Shown: in pieces, positions 53,693 to 61,610 of the stretch
Position numbering within the stretch: the first letter of the stretch is position 1
Layout of the letters: each line of letters begins with the position of its first letter
From: Rhodococcus marinonascens NBRC 14363
GTDB taxonomy: Bacteria > Actinomycetota > Actinomycetes > Mycobacteriales > Mycobacteriaceae
DNA: 64,000 nucleotides
Direction: 5' to 3'
Assembly (NCBI RefSeq): GCF_001894885.1
Contig: NZ_BCXB01000002.1
Location: 186,001-250,000 of the forward strand
The notes under the pieces: model-generated
Seen by the model: the letters and a program-made list of their open reading frames with translations, nothing else
Told to the model about the DNA's origin: nothing
Databases searched by the model: none
Program-made: the position numbers and the translations under genes

Positions 53693-54748
53693 ATGCCGAC
53701 TGTCGACGTGCCGCACAGCTCACGATCGGTGGTACTCACCGTGTCGGGCGTAGTCGAGGAGACCCCCGATTCCCGGTCGCTGATCTTCGACGTCCCGGCA
53801 GATCTCGCCGACAAGTTCACCTACAAGCCCGGACAGTTCCTCACCTTGCGCATACCCAGTGACCGCACCGGTTCCGTCGCCCGGTGCTACTCGCTGGCCA
53901 GTTCGCCGTTCACCGACGACGCACCCAAGGTGACGGTCAAGCGGACCGCCGAGGGCTACGGCTCCAACTGGCTCTGTGACAGCATCGCCGTCGGCGACAC
54001 CCTCGAAGTCCTGCCCCCGTCGGGCGTGTTCACCCCCAAGTCGCTGGACCGCGACTTCCTGCTGTTCGCGGCGGGAAGCGGAATCACTCCAGTGGTCTCG
54101 ATCCTCAAGTCCGCCCTCACCGAGGGGTCCGGCAAGGTAGTGCTCTTCTACGCCAACCGCGACGAGAAATCGGTCATCTTCGCCGAAGAATTGCGCACTC
54201 TCGCAAGCCGATACCCGTCGCGACTGGTGACCATCCATTGGCTCGAGACGGTCCAGGGCTTGCCCGGCGTGGATCAACTCGCGTCCGCGGTCGCCCCCTA
54301 CCTCGAGTGCGAAGCGTTCATGTGCGGCCCGGCCCCGTTCATGGACACTATCCACAAGGCCCTCGCCGACGCCGGGATGCCCCGCAGCAAGGTACATGCC
54401 GAGGTGTTCAATTCGCTCGCCGGCGACCCGTTTCGCGACGCCGACGTCGTGGAGGTCACAGCGGACGAGGCCGCCCAGGCCGCCACCGTGGAAGTGGAAC
54501 TCGACGGCGAGATCCACAATCTGAACTGGCCACGCAAGCAGACACTCGTCGACATCATGCTGGCTGAGGGAATCGACGTGCCCTACTCCTGCCAGGAAGG
54601 TGAGTGCGGATCCTGCGCCTGCACCGTGCTCGAAGGGAAGGTCGAGATGGAAAACAGTGAGATCCTCGACCCGGAGGATATCGAGAGCGGCTACATTCTG
54701 GGATGCCAGGCCCGGCCGGTCACCGACCATCTCAAGATCGAGTTCTAG
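53693..54748 (+). CDS. kshB: 3-ketosteroid 9-alpha-hydroxylase reductase component
   Basis: The 351-residue protein has an FAD domain (RCYSLASSPF, the RxYS flavin motif) and an NAD domain (FAAGSGITPVVSILKS). The C-terminal plant-type 2Fe-2S domain has SCQEGECGSCACTV (CX4CX2C) and a fourth cysteine in ILGCQA. It passes electrons from NADH to the oxygenase KshA, which opens the steroid B ring. The opening PHSSRSVVLTVSGVVEETPD and the KstR box upstream support KshB over other class IA reductases. AGGAGAGGACG precedes the ATG. KshA is not in the window. Confidence 0.85.
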   Translation: MPTVDVPHSSRSVVLTVSGVVEETPDSRSLIFDVPADLADKFTYKPGQFLTLRIPSDRTGSVARCYSLASSPFTDDAPKVTVKRTAEGYGSNWLCDSIAVGDTLEVLPPSGVFTPKSLDRDFLLFAAGSGITPVVSILKSALTEGSGKVVLFYANRDEKSVIFAEELRTLASRYPSRLVTIHWLETVQGLPGVDQLASAVAPYLECEAFMCGPAPFMDTIHKALADAGMPRSKVHAEVFNSLAGDPFRDADVVEVTADEAAQAATVEVELDGEIHNLNWPRKQTLVDIMLAEGIDVPYSCQEGECGSCACTVLEGKVEMENSEILDPEDIESGYILGCQARPVTDHLKIEF

Positions 54749-54838
54749 CGGCACCGCACTGTGCGAAACGAGTCCGACCAAGGTCACGAAACATGACTTG
54801 ACCTGGTGTTCGTGTTATTCGAATGCAACGGTCCAGGC

Positions 54839-54856
54839 ATTGATCGGTCGGTCAAT
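54839..54856. promoter_or_regulatory. Inverted repeat before the SPW protein gene
   Basis: ATTGA and TCAAT flank TCGGTCGG, about 50 bp upstream of the SPW gene. It could be the site of the TetR protein encoded at 55359. The inner bases pair poorly. Confidence 0.35.
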
Positions 54857-54904
54857 CAGGCGTGTACTTGAAGTGGACACAATCCCGTTTCAAGGAGGCT
54901 GGAC

Positions 54905-55270
54905 ATGAGATCGTGGAGTCGTATGCAAGATTTTGCGGCGATCGTGATCGGTGCCTTCGCGGCACTCTCGCCGCTGTGGCTCGACACCAACAACGCTGCG
55001 GTGTGGTCACTCGTGGTACTCGGTGTACTCGTGGCACTCTCCGGCCTCGTCCATATGTTCCGGCCGGCGATGACTGTGGCCGAGTATGCGATGGGCGTCT
55101 TCGGCGTGCTGTTGTTCGTCTCCCCGTGGGTGATGAGCTTCAATGAGTTCGGGGGCGCGGCGTGGACTGCATGGGTCACCGGCGTACTGACGGTCGTCGT
55201 GGCCGTCACAGGGTTGCCGGTGATGAGTTCCCGGATGCACGGACACGGAGGGGTGGCTACCCATCACTGA
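54905..55270 (+). CDS. SPW-repeat membrane protein
   Basis: The 121-residue protein has four membrane helices. Both halves contain the SPW signature: LSPLWLDTNNAAVWS in the first and VSPWVMSFNEFGGAAWTAW in the second. The SPW family has no assigned function. AGGAGG precedes the ATG at 54905. The N-terminus (MRSWSRMQDFAAIVIGAF) is cytosolic and basic, and the C-terminus ends with a His/Gly-rich tail. It is followed by a TetR gene after about 90 bp on the same strand, and the two may form one unit. Confidence 0.9.
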   Translation: MRSWSRMQDFAAIVIGAFAALSPLWLDTNNAAVWSLVVLGVLVALSGLVHMFRPAMTVAEYAMGVFGVLLFVSPWVMSFNEFGGAAWTAWVTGVLTVVVAVTGLPVMSSRMHGHGGVATHH

Positions 55271-55358
55271 TCTGTGAACCCATCAGCACCGAGAACATCG
55301 ATTCGGGCGGGGCGCAGGCTTACGGCCTGGGTCCCGCCGTTCAGGTCCGGAAAAGCCC

Positions 55359-56012
55359 ATGCCCGCACCCCATCTCGGTAGGCCCGCAAATAACCGACCG
55401 CAGAAGAATCCGCGGCGGCGCAACGCGAAGATCGACGGCGACGCCCGGGCACTGATTCTCGATGCCGCCGAAACCCTGATTGCCGTAAACGGATTCGACG
55501 CTACGTCCACGGCGTCGATCGCTTCTGCCGCGCACGTCCCGAAAGGGCTGGTGTTCTACTACTTTCCCTCCAAGACCGACATCCTTTTGGCGCTGCTCTC
55601 CGAGAGACTGCCGACCGAACCGCTGGCCGATGTGGGCACCTTGGTCACACCTGGTGACCCTGCAGCCAGCCTGGTCAATCTCGACAGTGCACTGAATCTG
55701 CGCGATCAGCACTCGTCGGTGATGCGGGTGATCATCTGGCGTGAGGCCGAGACCCACCCGGATGTCCGCGCCCACCTGAGACGGTTCCGCGACTACCTCA
55801 GCGACATCACCGAACGGCTGCTTCAGGCCAGTTCGCCGTATCCCGTGCAACCCGGAACGATCCGGGCGTGTGCGTCGGCGTGGGTAGCCGCCATGTTCTC
55901 CTTGGCGGGCACCGACCGCCTGCACGACCTCGACGACCTGCCGCGAAGGCACCGCGAGGAACTCGACAATGTGGCGCGCGTCGTGGCCGCCGGGATGGTT
56001 CAACTCGGCTGA
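55359..56012 (+). CDS. TetR-family transcriptional regulator
   Basis: The 217-residue protein has a basic leader (RRRNAKIDGDARALILDAAE) and the TetR DNA-binding domain at about residues 28-75 (TASIASAAHVPKGLVFYYFPSKTDIL). A ligand-binding domain with HPDVRAHLRRFRDYLSDITERLL follows. The ligand and target are unknown; the SPW gene upstream, with an inverted repeat in its promoter, is the best candidate target. The ORF begins with ATG and lacks a strong ribosome site. Its end overlaps the convergent racemase gene by 13 bases. Confidence 0.88.
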   Translation: MPAPHLGRPANNRPQKNPRRRNAKIDGDARALILDAAETLIAVNGFDATSTASIASAAHVPKGLVFYYFPSKTDILLALLSERLPTEPLADVGTLVTPGDPAASLVNLDSALNLRDQHSSVMRVIIWREAETHPDVRAHLRRFRDYLSDITERLLQASSPYPVQPGTIRACASAWVAAMFSLAGTDRLHDLDDLPRRHREELDNVARVVAAGMVQLG

Positions 56013-56773
56013 GCATGTCCCGCGGACAGCAACCTGCCGGCGGGGAAGACCTCGGCGCTCACAGGCAGGCGTCCAAGCCTGCCACTGAGGAAGACCTCGA
56101 CGGTGCCCCTCCCCGTGCTCGGACGGTTCAGCGCATCGATGCGGCGGAGGGTTTGTGCCGCCACCGCCTCCGCGCTGTCGAACAATCGCACCCCGGTTGG
56201 GAGCATAGCCGCGATCTCGTCGGCCATCAGCGGGTAGTGAGTACACCCCAGCACCACCCCACCCACGTCCTCGGGTGTGCGTGCCACGGCCGAGGCGATC
56301 GCCGCGGTGGCTGCTTCCCGCTCACCGAAATCGATCGCATCGGCGAGGCCGTGGCACGCAACAGCCACCACGGAACTTCCGTTGCCGAAGCGCTCTATCA
56401 GATCTGCCTGATACCGACTCGCGGTCGTGGCCTCGGTTGCCCACACGGCCACCGACTCACACGCCGCTGCAGCCGGCTTGATCGCGGGAACGGTACCGAC
56501 AACCGGAATCTGCGGTCCCACGAATTCTCGGACGTGCTCGAGTGCGGTGACACTCGCCGTGTTGCACGGCAGCACGATCGCCTCCGCACCGCGGTCGAGT
56601 GTCCGTTGCACGGTCGCGAGGACGCGATCGATCACCCACTGTTCCGATTTCGGACCCCACGGAGCACCATCCGGGTCCAGAGCGAGAATCAGATCCAGGT
56701 CGGGTCTGCGCATACGAAGCCGCGCCGACGTCGGCAGCATGCCGAGACCCGAGTCGATGAGCGCAACAATCAC
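56000..56773 (-). CDS. Asp/Glu racemase family protein (glutamate racemase-like)
   Basis: The 257-residue protein has both catalytic cysteine motifs of cofactor-independent racemases: VLPCNTASV (Cys70) and VLGCTHYPLM (Cys at about 182). LIDSGLGMLPT near the N-terminus replaces the usual FDSGVGGL of MurI. Glutamate racemase supplies D-glutamate for peptidoglycan. The deviant N-terminal motif leaves open a related amino-acid racemase and suggests that this may not be the housekeeping copy. It is convergent with the TetR gene and followed by a flavoprotein gene. Confidence 0.75.
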   Translation of the reverse strand: MIVALIDSGLGMLPTSARLRMRRPDLDLILALDPDGAPWGPKSEQWVIDRVLATVQRTLDRGAEAIVLPCNTASVTALEHVREFVGPQIPVVGTVPAIKPAAAACESVAVWATEATTASRYQADLIERFGNGSSVVAVACHGLADAIDFGEREAATAAIASAVARTPEDVGGVVLGCTHYPLMADEIAAMLPTGVRLFDSAEAVAAQTLRRIDALNRPSTGRGTVEVFLSGRLGRLPVSAEVFPAGRLLSAGHAQPS

Positions 56774-56805
56774 CCAACGAATCTATCGCGCCGACGCCTG
56801 CCCCT

Positions 56806-58029
56806 CTACGGCGACGCGGCTTCGAGAACCTCATCGATCGGAGTTCCGGCCGCGATCTTTCCGCGCATCTTCATGACCCCGCCCGCCATACCACCGCCGA
56901 CAACACCTACCAGCATCCCGTCCCGCTCGTAGTATGCAAGGAACTTGCGACCGTCGTCCTTGATCACGTGCACCTCGTCGGTAGCCGCCACCGTGCCGAG
57001 CGCCTGAATCTTGATGTCGTACTGGTCACTCCAGAAGTACGGCACCTGTGCCATACGATTCTCGTCACCGGTACGGGTCAGCGCTCCGGCCAGGATCTTG
57101 GCCTGTTCACCGGCGTTGCTCCAGTGCTCGACGCGCTTGCGGCCGCCCACCTCCAACTGCCACGCCGCCACGTCACCGATCGCCCAGATGTGCTCGGCCG
57201 TCGTCCGCCCGACACCGTCGCACACCACACCGTTGTCGACTTCGACGCCCGAACCTTCCAGCCACTCGGTGACCGGCACCGAACCGACGCCGATCGCCAC
57301 GACATCGACCTTGACCTCACTACCGTCGCCGAGGACAGCCCCGGCGACTCGGCCGACCCCGAGCAGCGACGTGAGTCCCACACCGGCGCGAAGGTCGACG
57401 CCCTCCCCGATGTGCAACCGGGCGACCAGGCCGCCGATCTTCTCACCGAGCACGGACGCCAGCGGTGTCGGCTGGGGTTCCACCAGCACCACGTCGAGTC
57501 CGCCGGCCCGCATGCTCGCCGCCAGTTCGCAACCGATGAAGCCCGCACCGACGATCAACGCGCGCTTGCCCTCTGCCAGATCGGCACGCAACGCCAGGCT
57601 TTCGTCGATGGAGCGCAGGACGTGGACCCCGCCCAGATCCGGCAGTCCCGGGATCCGGCGCGGCACGAGACCCGTCGCGACGACCAGTTCGTCGTAGCCG
57701 AGTTCGGTGCCGTCGGCGAGGCTCAGGATGCGAAGTCGGGCATCGACGGACACGGCCCCGGCACCGAGACGCAGTTCGATGTTTTTCTCGTCGAAGAACT
57801 CACGCGGCCTAAGCGTGGTCTCGCTCCTCTCGCCGCGCATCACCTCTTTCGACAGGGGCGGGCGGTCGTAGGGCAGATGCGGCTCACCGCCGACAAGAAC
57901 CAATTGGCCGTCATATCCGGCCTGCCGCAGCTCCTCAGCCGCGCGCAAACCAGCCAGGCCCGCACCCACGATCACAATTCTCTGCACTGTTCGCACCCGC
58001 CCGATAGTCACATTTGCTGCACCAGTCAT
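56806..58029 (-). CDS. FAD-dependent ferredoxin/rubredoxin reductase-like flavoprotein
   Basis: The 407-residue protein has two Rossmann sites, RIVIVGAGLAGLRAAEELR for FAD and ALIVGAGFIGCELAASM for NAD(P)H. It also has PYDRPPLSKEVM and the second FAD motif IWAIGDVAAW. This is the layout of putidaredoxin/rhodocoxin reductase and of NAD(P)/FAD proteins that feed cytochrome P450 or dioxygenase systems. No P450 or ferredoxin gene is adjacent, so the electron partner is unknown. The start may be the GTG about 14 codons in (VQRIVIVGAG). A short gap separates it from the racemase on the same strand. Confidence 0.85.
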   Translation of the reverse strand: MTGAANVTIGRVRTVQRIVIVGAGLAGLRAAEELRQAGYDGQLVLVGGEPHLPYDRPPLSKEVMRGERSETTLRPREFFDEKNIELRLGAGAVSVDARLRILSLADGTELGYDELVVATGLVPRRIPGLPDLGGVHVLRSIDESLALRADLAEGKRALIVGAGFIGCELAASMRAGGLDVVLVEPQPTPLASVLGEKIGGLVARLHIGEGVDLRAGVGLTSLLGVGRVAGAVLGDGSEVKVDVVAIGVGSVPVTEWLEGSGVEVDNGVVCDGVGRTTAEHIWAIGDVAAWQLEVGGRKRVEHWSNAGEQAKILAGALTRTGDENRMAQVPYFWSDQYDIKIQALGTVAATDEVHVIKDDGRKFLAYYERDGMLVGVVGGGMAGGVMKMRGKIAAGTPIDEVLEAASP

Positions 58030-58095
58030 ACCAAACCGACCGCGACTCCGCCGAGCCCGGCCCGTCCATCGCCACAGGGCAGGGATCGGCAGGGG

Positions 58096-60627
58096 TCAGA
58101 GATCCGCGATGGCCTCGAGGGGTCTGGTGCGGGCAGCGCGACTCGCCGGCCACAGCGCGGCGAGTACACCCACCACACCGGATCCGAGGAGCATCGCAAT
58201 TACCTGCCCCCACGGCACCGTCACCTGGTCCAGACCCTGTTCCTTCAGTGTGCTGACGAAACCCCATCCGAACGCGATACCGAGTACCACCCCGACGGCC
58301 GCACCGAACACCGCGATGAGCATCGACTCCAAATAGATCGTGCGACGCATCTGCGCCCGCTGCATACCGACCGCGCGCAGCATGCCGATCTCGCGCCGCC
58401 GCTCCACCACCGACAATGCGAGCGTGTTGACGATACCGAGAATCGCGATCACGACGGCGAGCGCGAGCAGCCCGTACAGGATCCCGAGGAGGGTGTCGAT
58501 CTGCTGCCCCTGAGCGCCCTTGAACTCCTCTCGGTCCTGCACCTGGACGACGACGAACTGCTTGGTCGCCGACTCGAGCTCGCCGCGCAGCTGCGCGAGA
58601 TCGGTTCCGGGCTTCGCGTCGATCAGGACTGCTAGATCGGGAATGGTCGCCGCCGGCATCACCTCGCGGTACACCTCGTCCGACACCAGCCAGTCTCCGA
58701 CCAACTGGTTGTCCTCGAAAACGCCTGTCACCTGAGTATCGACGACTTTCCCGTCATCGCTTTCCATCGGAATCGTCTTCCCGAGCGTCCAGCCCTTCTC
58801 GGTGGCCGCCGTCTGGGACACGATGAGGTGGTTGCCTGTCAGATCGGCTCCGCCTTGAACGAGCCTGTAGTCGATGACGCCGTCGAGCGGACCGTTCACA
58901 GAGGCACCGCCCTCCCTCTCGCCGTCGACCGTCACGGACACCGGATGCAGTGCGGTCGCACTCTGGACGTCGGGGAGATTGCGTACCGCCCTTGCCGCGC
59001 CGCTCGGCACGCCGATCTGGTTGGGTCCGGTGAGGACGTAATCGGCGGACACACCCGAGTCCACCAGTTGGTTGATGCTGGCCTTGGCGGACGCACCGAA
59101 CACGCCGATCACGGACACGAGCATCAACCCAAGCGTCAGCGCGAACGCGGTGGCAGCCGTCCGGCGCGGGTTCCGCACCGCATTGGTGCGAGCGAGGTGC
59201 CCCACCGGACCGAACGGCTTCGCCAGCACGGCGCCGAGCGCCCCGACCACCGGTCGAGACAGCGCAGGGGCCGCGAACAGCACTGCCAGAATCAGGCCGA
59301 GCGCCCCGAAGCCGACGACGACGGCGGCACCGGCGCCCGAACCCCGGGAACCGATGACGAGTCCGACGGCACCGAGGGCGCCCAGCACGGCACCGGCAAT
59401 CGTGCGGACGTGCAGTGAATCTCCCGTGGAGGCGAACTCCTCCCGCATCGCCGCGACCGGCGGAACCCTGGATGCGCGCTGGGCCGGTACGTACGCGCTG
59501 ATCGTCGTCACCACCACACCGACCATGAGGCCGATGAGAATCGTGCGTGGTCCGACCTGCAATGGGCCATCTGGCAAGCCGACGTCGAATGAGTTCAACA
59601 GAGCGCGCAGACCGTACGCGAGGCCGATTCCCGCGGCGATACCGAGCGCACTGCCGATGACACCGACGACGAGCGCTTCGAAGACCACCGACCGTCCCAC
59701 CTGCTTACGACCGGCGCCGATGGCGCGGAGGAGCGCCAGCTCGCGCAACCGTTGCGCGACGATCATCGAGAACGTGTTGTAAATGATGAATGTGCCGACG
59801 AGTAGAGCGATCGCACCGAACGCGAGCAGGAAGTAGTTGAGGAAACTCAGCGCTTGCGTCACCTGCGCCTTGGTCTCCTCTCGCACCTCGTCCCCGGTCT
59901 GTACCTTCGCGTCGGGAAGTGCCGCGGCGATCTCGTCGCGCAGCTGAGTCGGCGACATTCCGGCACCTGCGACGTCGATGTATTCGACGTGCTCGCCGTC
60001 GGTGAACAGTTCACGTGCCTGCGAATCAACGAACGCGGCCCCGACGAATCCACCCGAGTCGGTGCCGGTGTCGTAGATGCCGGAAACGGTGAAGTCGAGC
60101 ACGCCTCGTGCCGGCACCAGAACCTTGGTGGTGTCGCCAACCGTCAAATGCGCTCGTTCGGCGGCACCGGCGTTGACGGCGATCTGTCCGACCTGAGCGG
60201 GAGGGGACCCCTGGACGTAGTCGTCGGACTCCCCGAGTGCCTGATCCGGCGGCAGGTAGGACCTGCCGATACTGGGGGCGCCGCCCGTCTGGACCGCGAC
60301 ACCGTCGGAGTCGATCAGAACGATCTGCCCGCTGACAGCCGGTGCCACCGTGCCGACGCCTGGAAGCGTGGTGATGGTGTCGACATCGGTCAGGGGAACC
60401 CCGCTGGAGTGGTGCTCGTCGGTCGAGACTCGGACGTCGACGCCCTGCGCGGTGTTCTCGAAGATCGAATCGAACGTCTTCTGGAGCGTGTCGGTGAAGA
60501 CGAAGGAACCGGCGACGAAGGCGGTGCCGAGGACGACGGACAGCACCGTCAGCGCCAGCCGGACCTTGTGCGCCGCTAGATTCCGCAGGGACACCTTGCG
60601 CATGGGAGCGCTCGATGTTGACGCCAT
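58096..60627 (-). CDS. FtsX/MacB-type ABC transporter permease, copy 1
   Basis: The 843-residue protein begins MASTSSAPMRKVSLRNLAAH. The first helix is LALTVLSVVLGTAFVAGSFVF and a large extracellular domain follows. The membrane block starts at LNYFLLAFGAIALLVGTFII, a second block at RRTAATAFALTLGLMLVSVI, and the C-terminal FtsX domain has LYGLLALAVVIAILGIVNTL and RREIGMLRAVGMQRAQM. Such proteins act in lipid or lipoprotein transport or in cell-wall signalling; the substrate is unknown. It follows the ATPase stop after four bases and is highly similar to the second permease at 61611. Confidence 0.9.
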   Translation of the reverse strand: MASTSSAPMRKVSLRNLAAHKVRLALTVLSVVLGTAFVAGSFVFTDTLQKTFDSIFENTAQGVDVRVSTDEHHSSGVPLTDVDTITTLPGVGTVAPAVSGQIVLIDSDGVAVQTGGAPSIGRSYLPPDQALGESDDYVQGSPPAQVGQIAVNAGAAERAHLTVGDTTKVLVPARGVLDFTVSGIYDTGTDSGGFVGAAFVDSQARELFTDGEHVEYIDVAGAGMSPTQLRDEIAAALPDAKVQTGDEVREETKAQVTQALSFLNYFLLAFGAIALLVGTFIIYNTFSMIVAQRLRELALLRAIGAGRKQVGRSVVFEALVVGVIGSALGIAAGIGLAYGLRALLNSFDVGLPDGPLQVGPRTILIGLMVGVVVTTISAYVPAQRASRVPPVAAMREEFASTGDSLHVRTIAGAVLGALGAVGLVIGSRGSGAGAAVVVGFGALGLILAVLFAAPALSRPVVGALGAVLAKPFGPVGHLARTNAVRNPRRTAATAFALTLGLMLVSVIGVFGASAKASINQLVDSGVSADYVLTGPNQIGVPSGAARAVRNLPDVQSATALHPVSVTVDGEREGGASVNGPLDGVIDYRLVQGGADLTGNHLIVSQTAATEKGWTLGKTIPMESDDGKVVDTQVTGVFEDNQLVGDWLVSDEVYREVMPAATIPDLAVLIDAKPGTDLAQLRGELESATKQFVVVQVQDREEFKGAQGQQIDTLLGILYGLLALAVVIAILGIVNTLALSVVERRREIGMLRAVGMQRAQMRRTIYLESMLIAVFGAAVGVVLGIAFGWGFVSTLKEQGLDQVTVPWGQVIAMLLGSGVVGVLAALWPASRAARTRPLEAIADL

Positions 60628-60631
60628 GCGC

Positions 60632-61450
60632 TCAGACCGCCGAGTCCGACGAGAGGGCATGTGCCCCTACTGATCCCGGCGCACGCTTGTCGAGTCCGGA
60701 TTCGAGTCCGGACTCGTCGAGTCGTTTCATGGTGTCGAGAACCGAGTCGGCCGTGGGCTCGAGGAGTTCGTCCACGATCTTGCCGTCGCCGAGGAAGACC
60801 ACCCGGTCGGCGTACGCCGCCGCCCGAGGGTCATGGGTGACGATGACGACGGTCTGGTCGAACTCGTCGACCGCCGCCCTCAGGATGGACAACACCTCCC
60901 CGGAGGACTTCGAATCAAGATTGCCGGTGGGCTCGTCGCCGAAGATGATCTCCGGTTGGCCCGCCAAAGCGCGAGCGCACGCCACCCGCTGCTGCTGCCC
61001 CCCGGACAACTCTCCCGGACGATGATCGAGGCGGTCCTTCAGCCCGAGCCTGCCCAGCACGCTGTCGAGCCACGCGGCGTCGGGTTTGCGACCGGCAATG
61101 TCGAGCGGCAGCGTGATGTTCTCGAGTGCGGTCAGGGTCGGAACCAGGTTGAACGCCTGAAACACGAAGCCGATACGGTCCCGACGCAGTTGCGTCATCT
61201 CCTTGTCCGTCAGCGCTGTCAATTCGGTGCCGCCGATGAGCACCGAACCCGAGCCAGCCGAGTCGAGTCCTGCCAAGCAATGCATCAGTGTCGATTTGCC
61301 TGAACCTGAAGGACCCATGATCGCGGTGAATTCACCCCGGGAGAAGTCCACCGATACAGCGCTGAGCGCGTGGACCTGGGTGTCGCCGGTGCCGTACGAC
61401 TTCGATAATTCGACAGCACGGGCAGCGACAGCGGGGGAATGCTTGCTCAT
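60632..61450 (-). CDS. ABC transporter ATP-binding protein (LolD/MacB type)
   Basis: The 272-residue ATPase has Walker A IMGPSGSGKSTLMHCLAG, the signature ELSGGQQQRVACARALAG, Walker B IIFGDEPTGNLDSKSS and the switch in VIVTHDPRAAAYADRVVFL. It matches the ATPases that pair with FtsX-type permeases. A tail of about 40 residues after DGKIVDELL is extra and partly repetitive (ESGLESGLDKR). The gene sits between two near-identical permease genes and may serve either. It is translated just ahead of copy 1. The ATG at 61450 lacks a clear ribosome site. Confidence 0.92.
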   Translation of the reverse strand: MSKHSPAVAARAVELSKSYGTGDTQVHALSAVSVDFSRGEFTAIMGPSGSGKSTLMHCLAGLDSAGSGSVLIGGTELTALTDKEMTQLRRDRIGFVFQAFNLVPTLTALENITLPLDIAGRKPDAAWLDSVLGRLGLKDRLDHRPGELSGGQQQRVACARALAGQPEIIFGDEPTGNLDSKSSGEVLSILRAAVDEFDQTVVIVTHDPRAAAYADRVVFLGDGKIVDELLEPTADSVLDTMKRLDESGLESGLDKRAPGSVGAHALSSDSAV

Positions 61451-61554
61451 AATCGCCTTTCGTCATTCCATCATGGCGGTCCGGCCCCGCAGTCACGGTC
61501 GGGGCTGGTGCACGCGTGGCGCACTCCTCTATCTTGGCTGCACCCCCCGCCGAA

Positions 61555-61582
61555 CCGCCATCAGGGGCCACCCTGACGGCGG
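61555..61582. terminator. Hairpin downstream of the second FtsX-type permease
   Basis: CCGCCATCAGGG and CCCTGACGGCGG pair at 11 of 12 positions around a four-base loop. It lies about 30 bp beyond the permease stop at 61611 and 105 bp before the ATPase start. It could end the first transcript so that ATPase and copy 1 have their own promoter. No T-run follows. Confidence 0.55.
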
Positions 61583-61610
61583 TTCCACGGGCCTGAGATA
61601 GGCGCGGGTC

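Noticed and set aside
56968-58635. 555-codon plus-strand frame opposite the flavoprotein gene
   Set aside because: It is antisense to two good genes, His/Arg/Asp-rich and without any domain.
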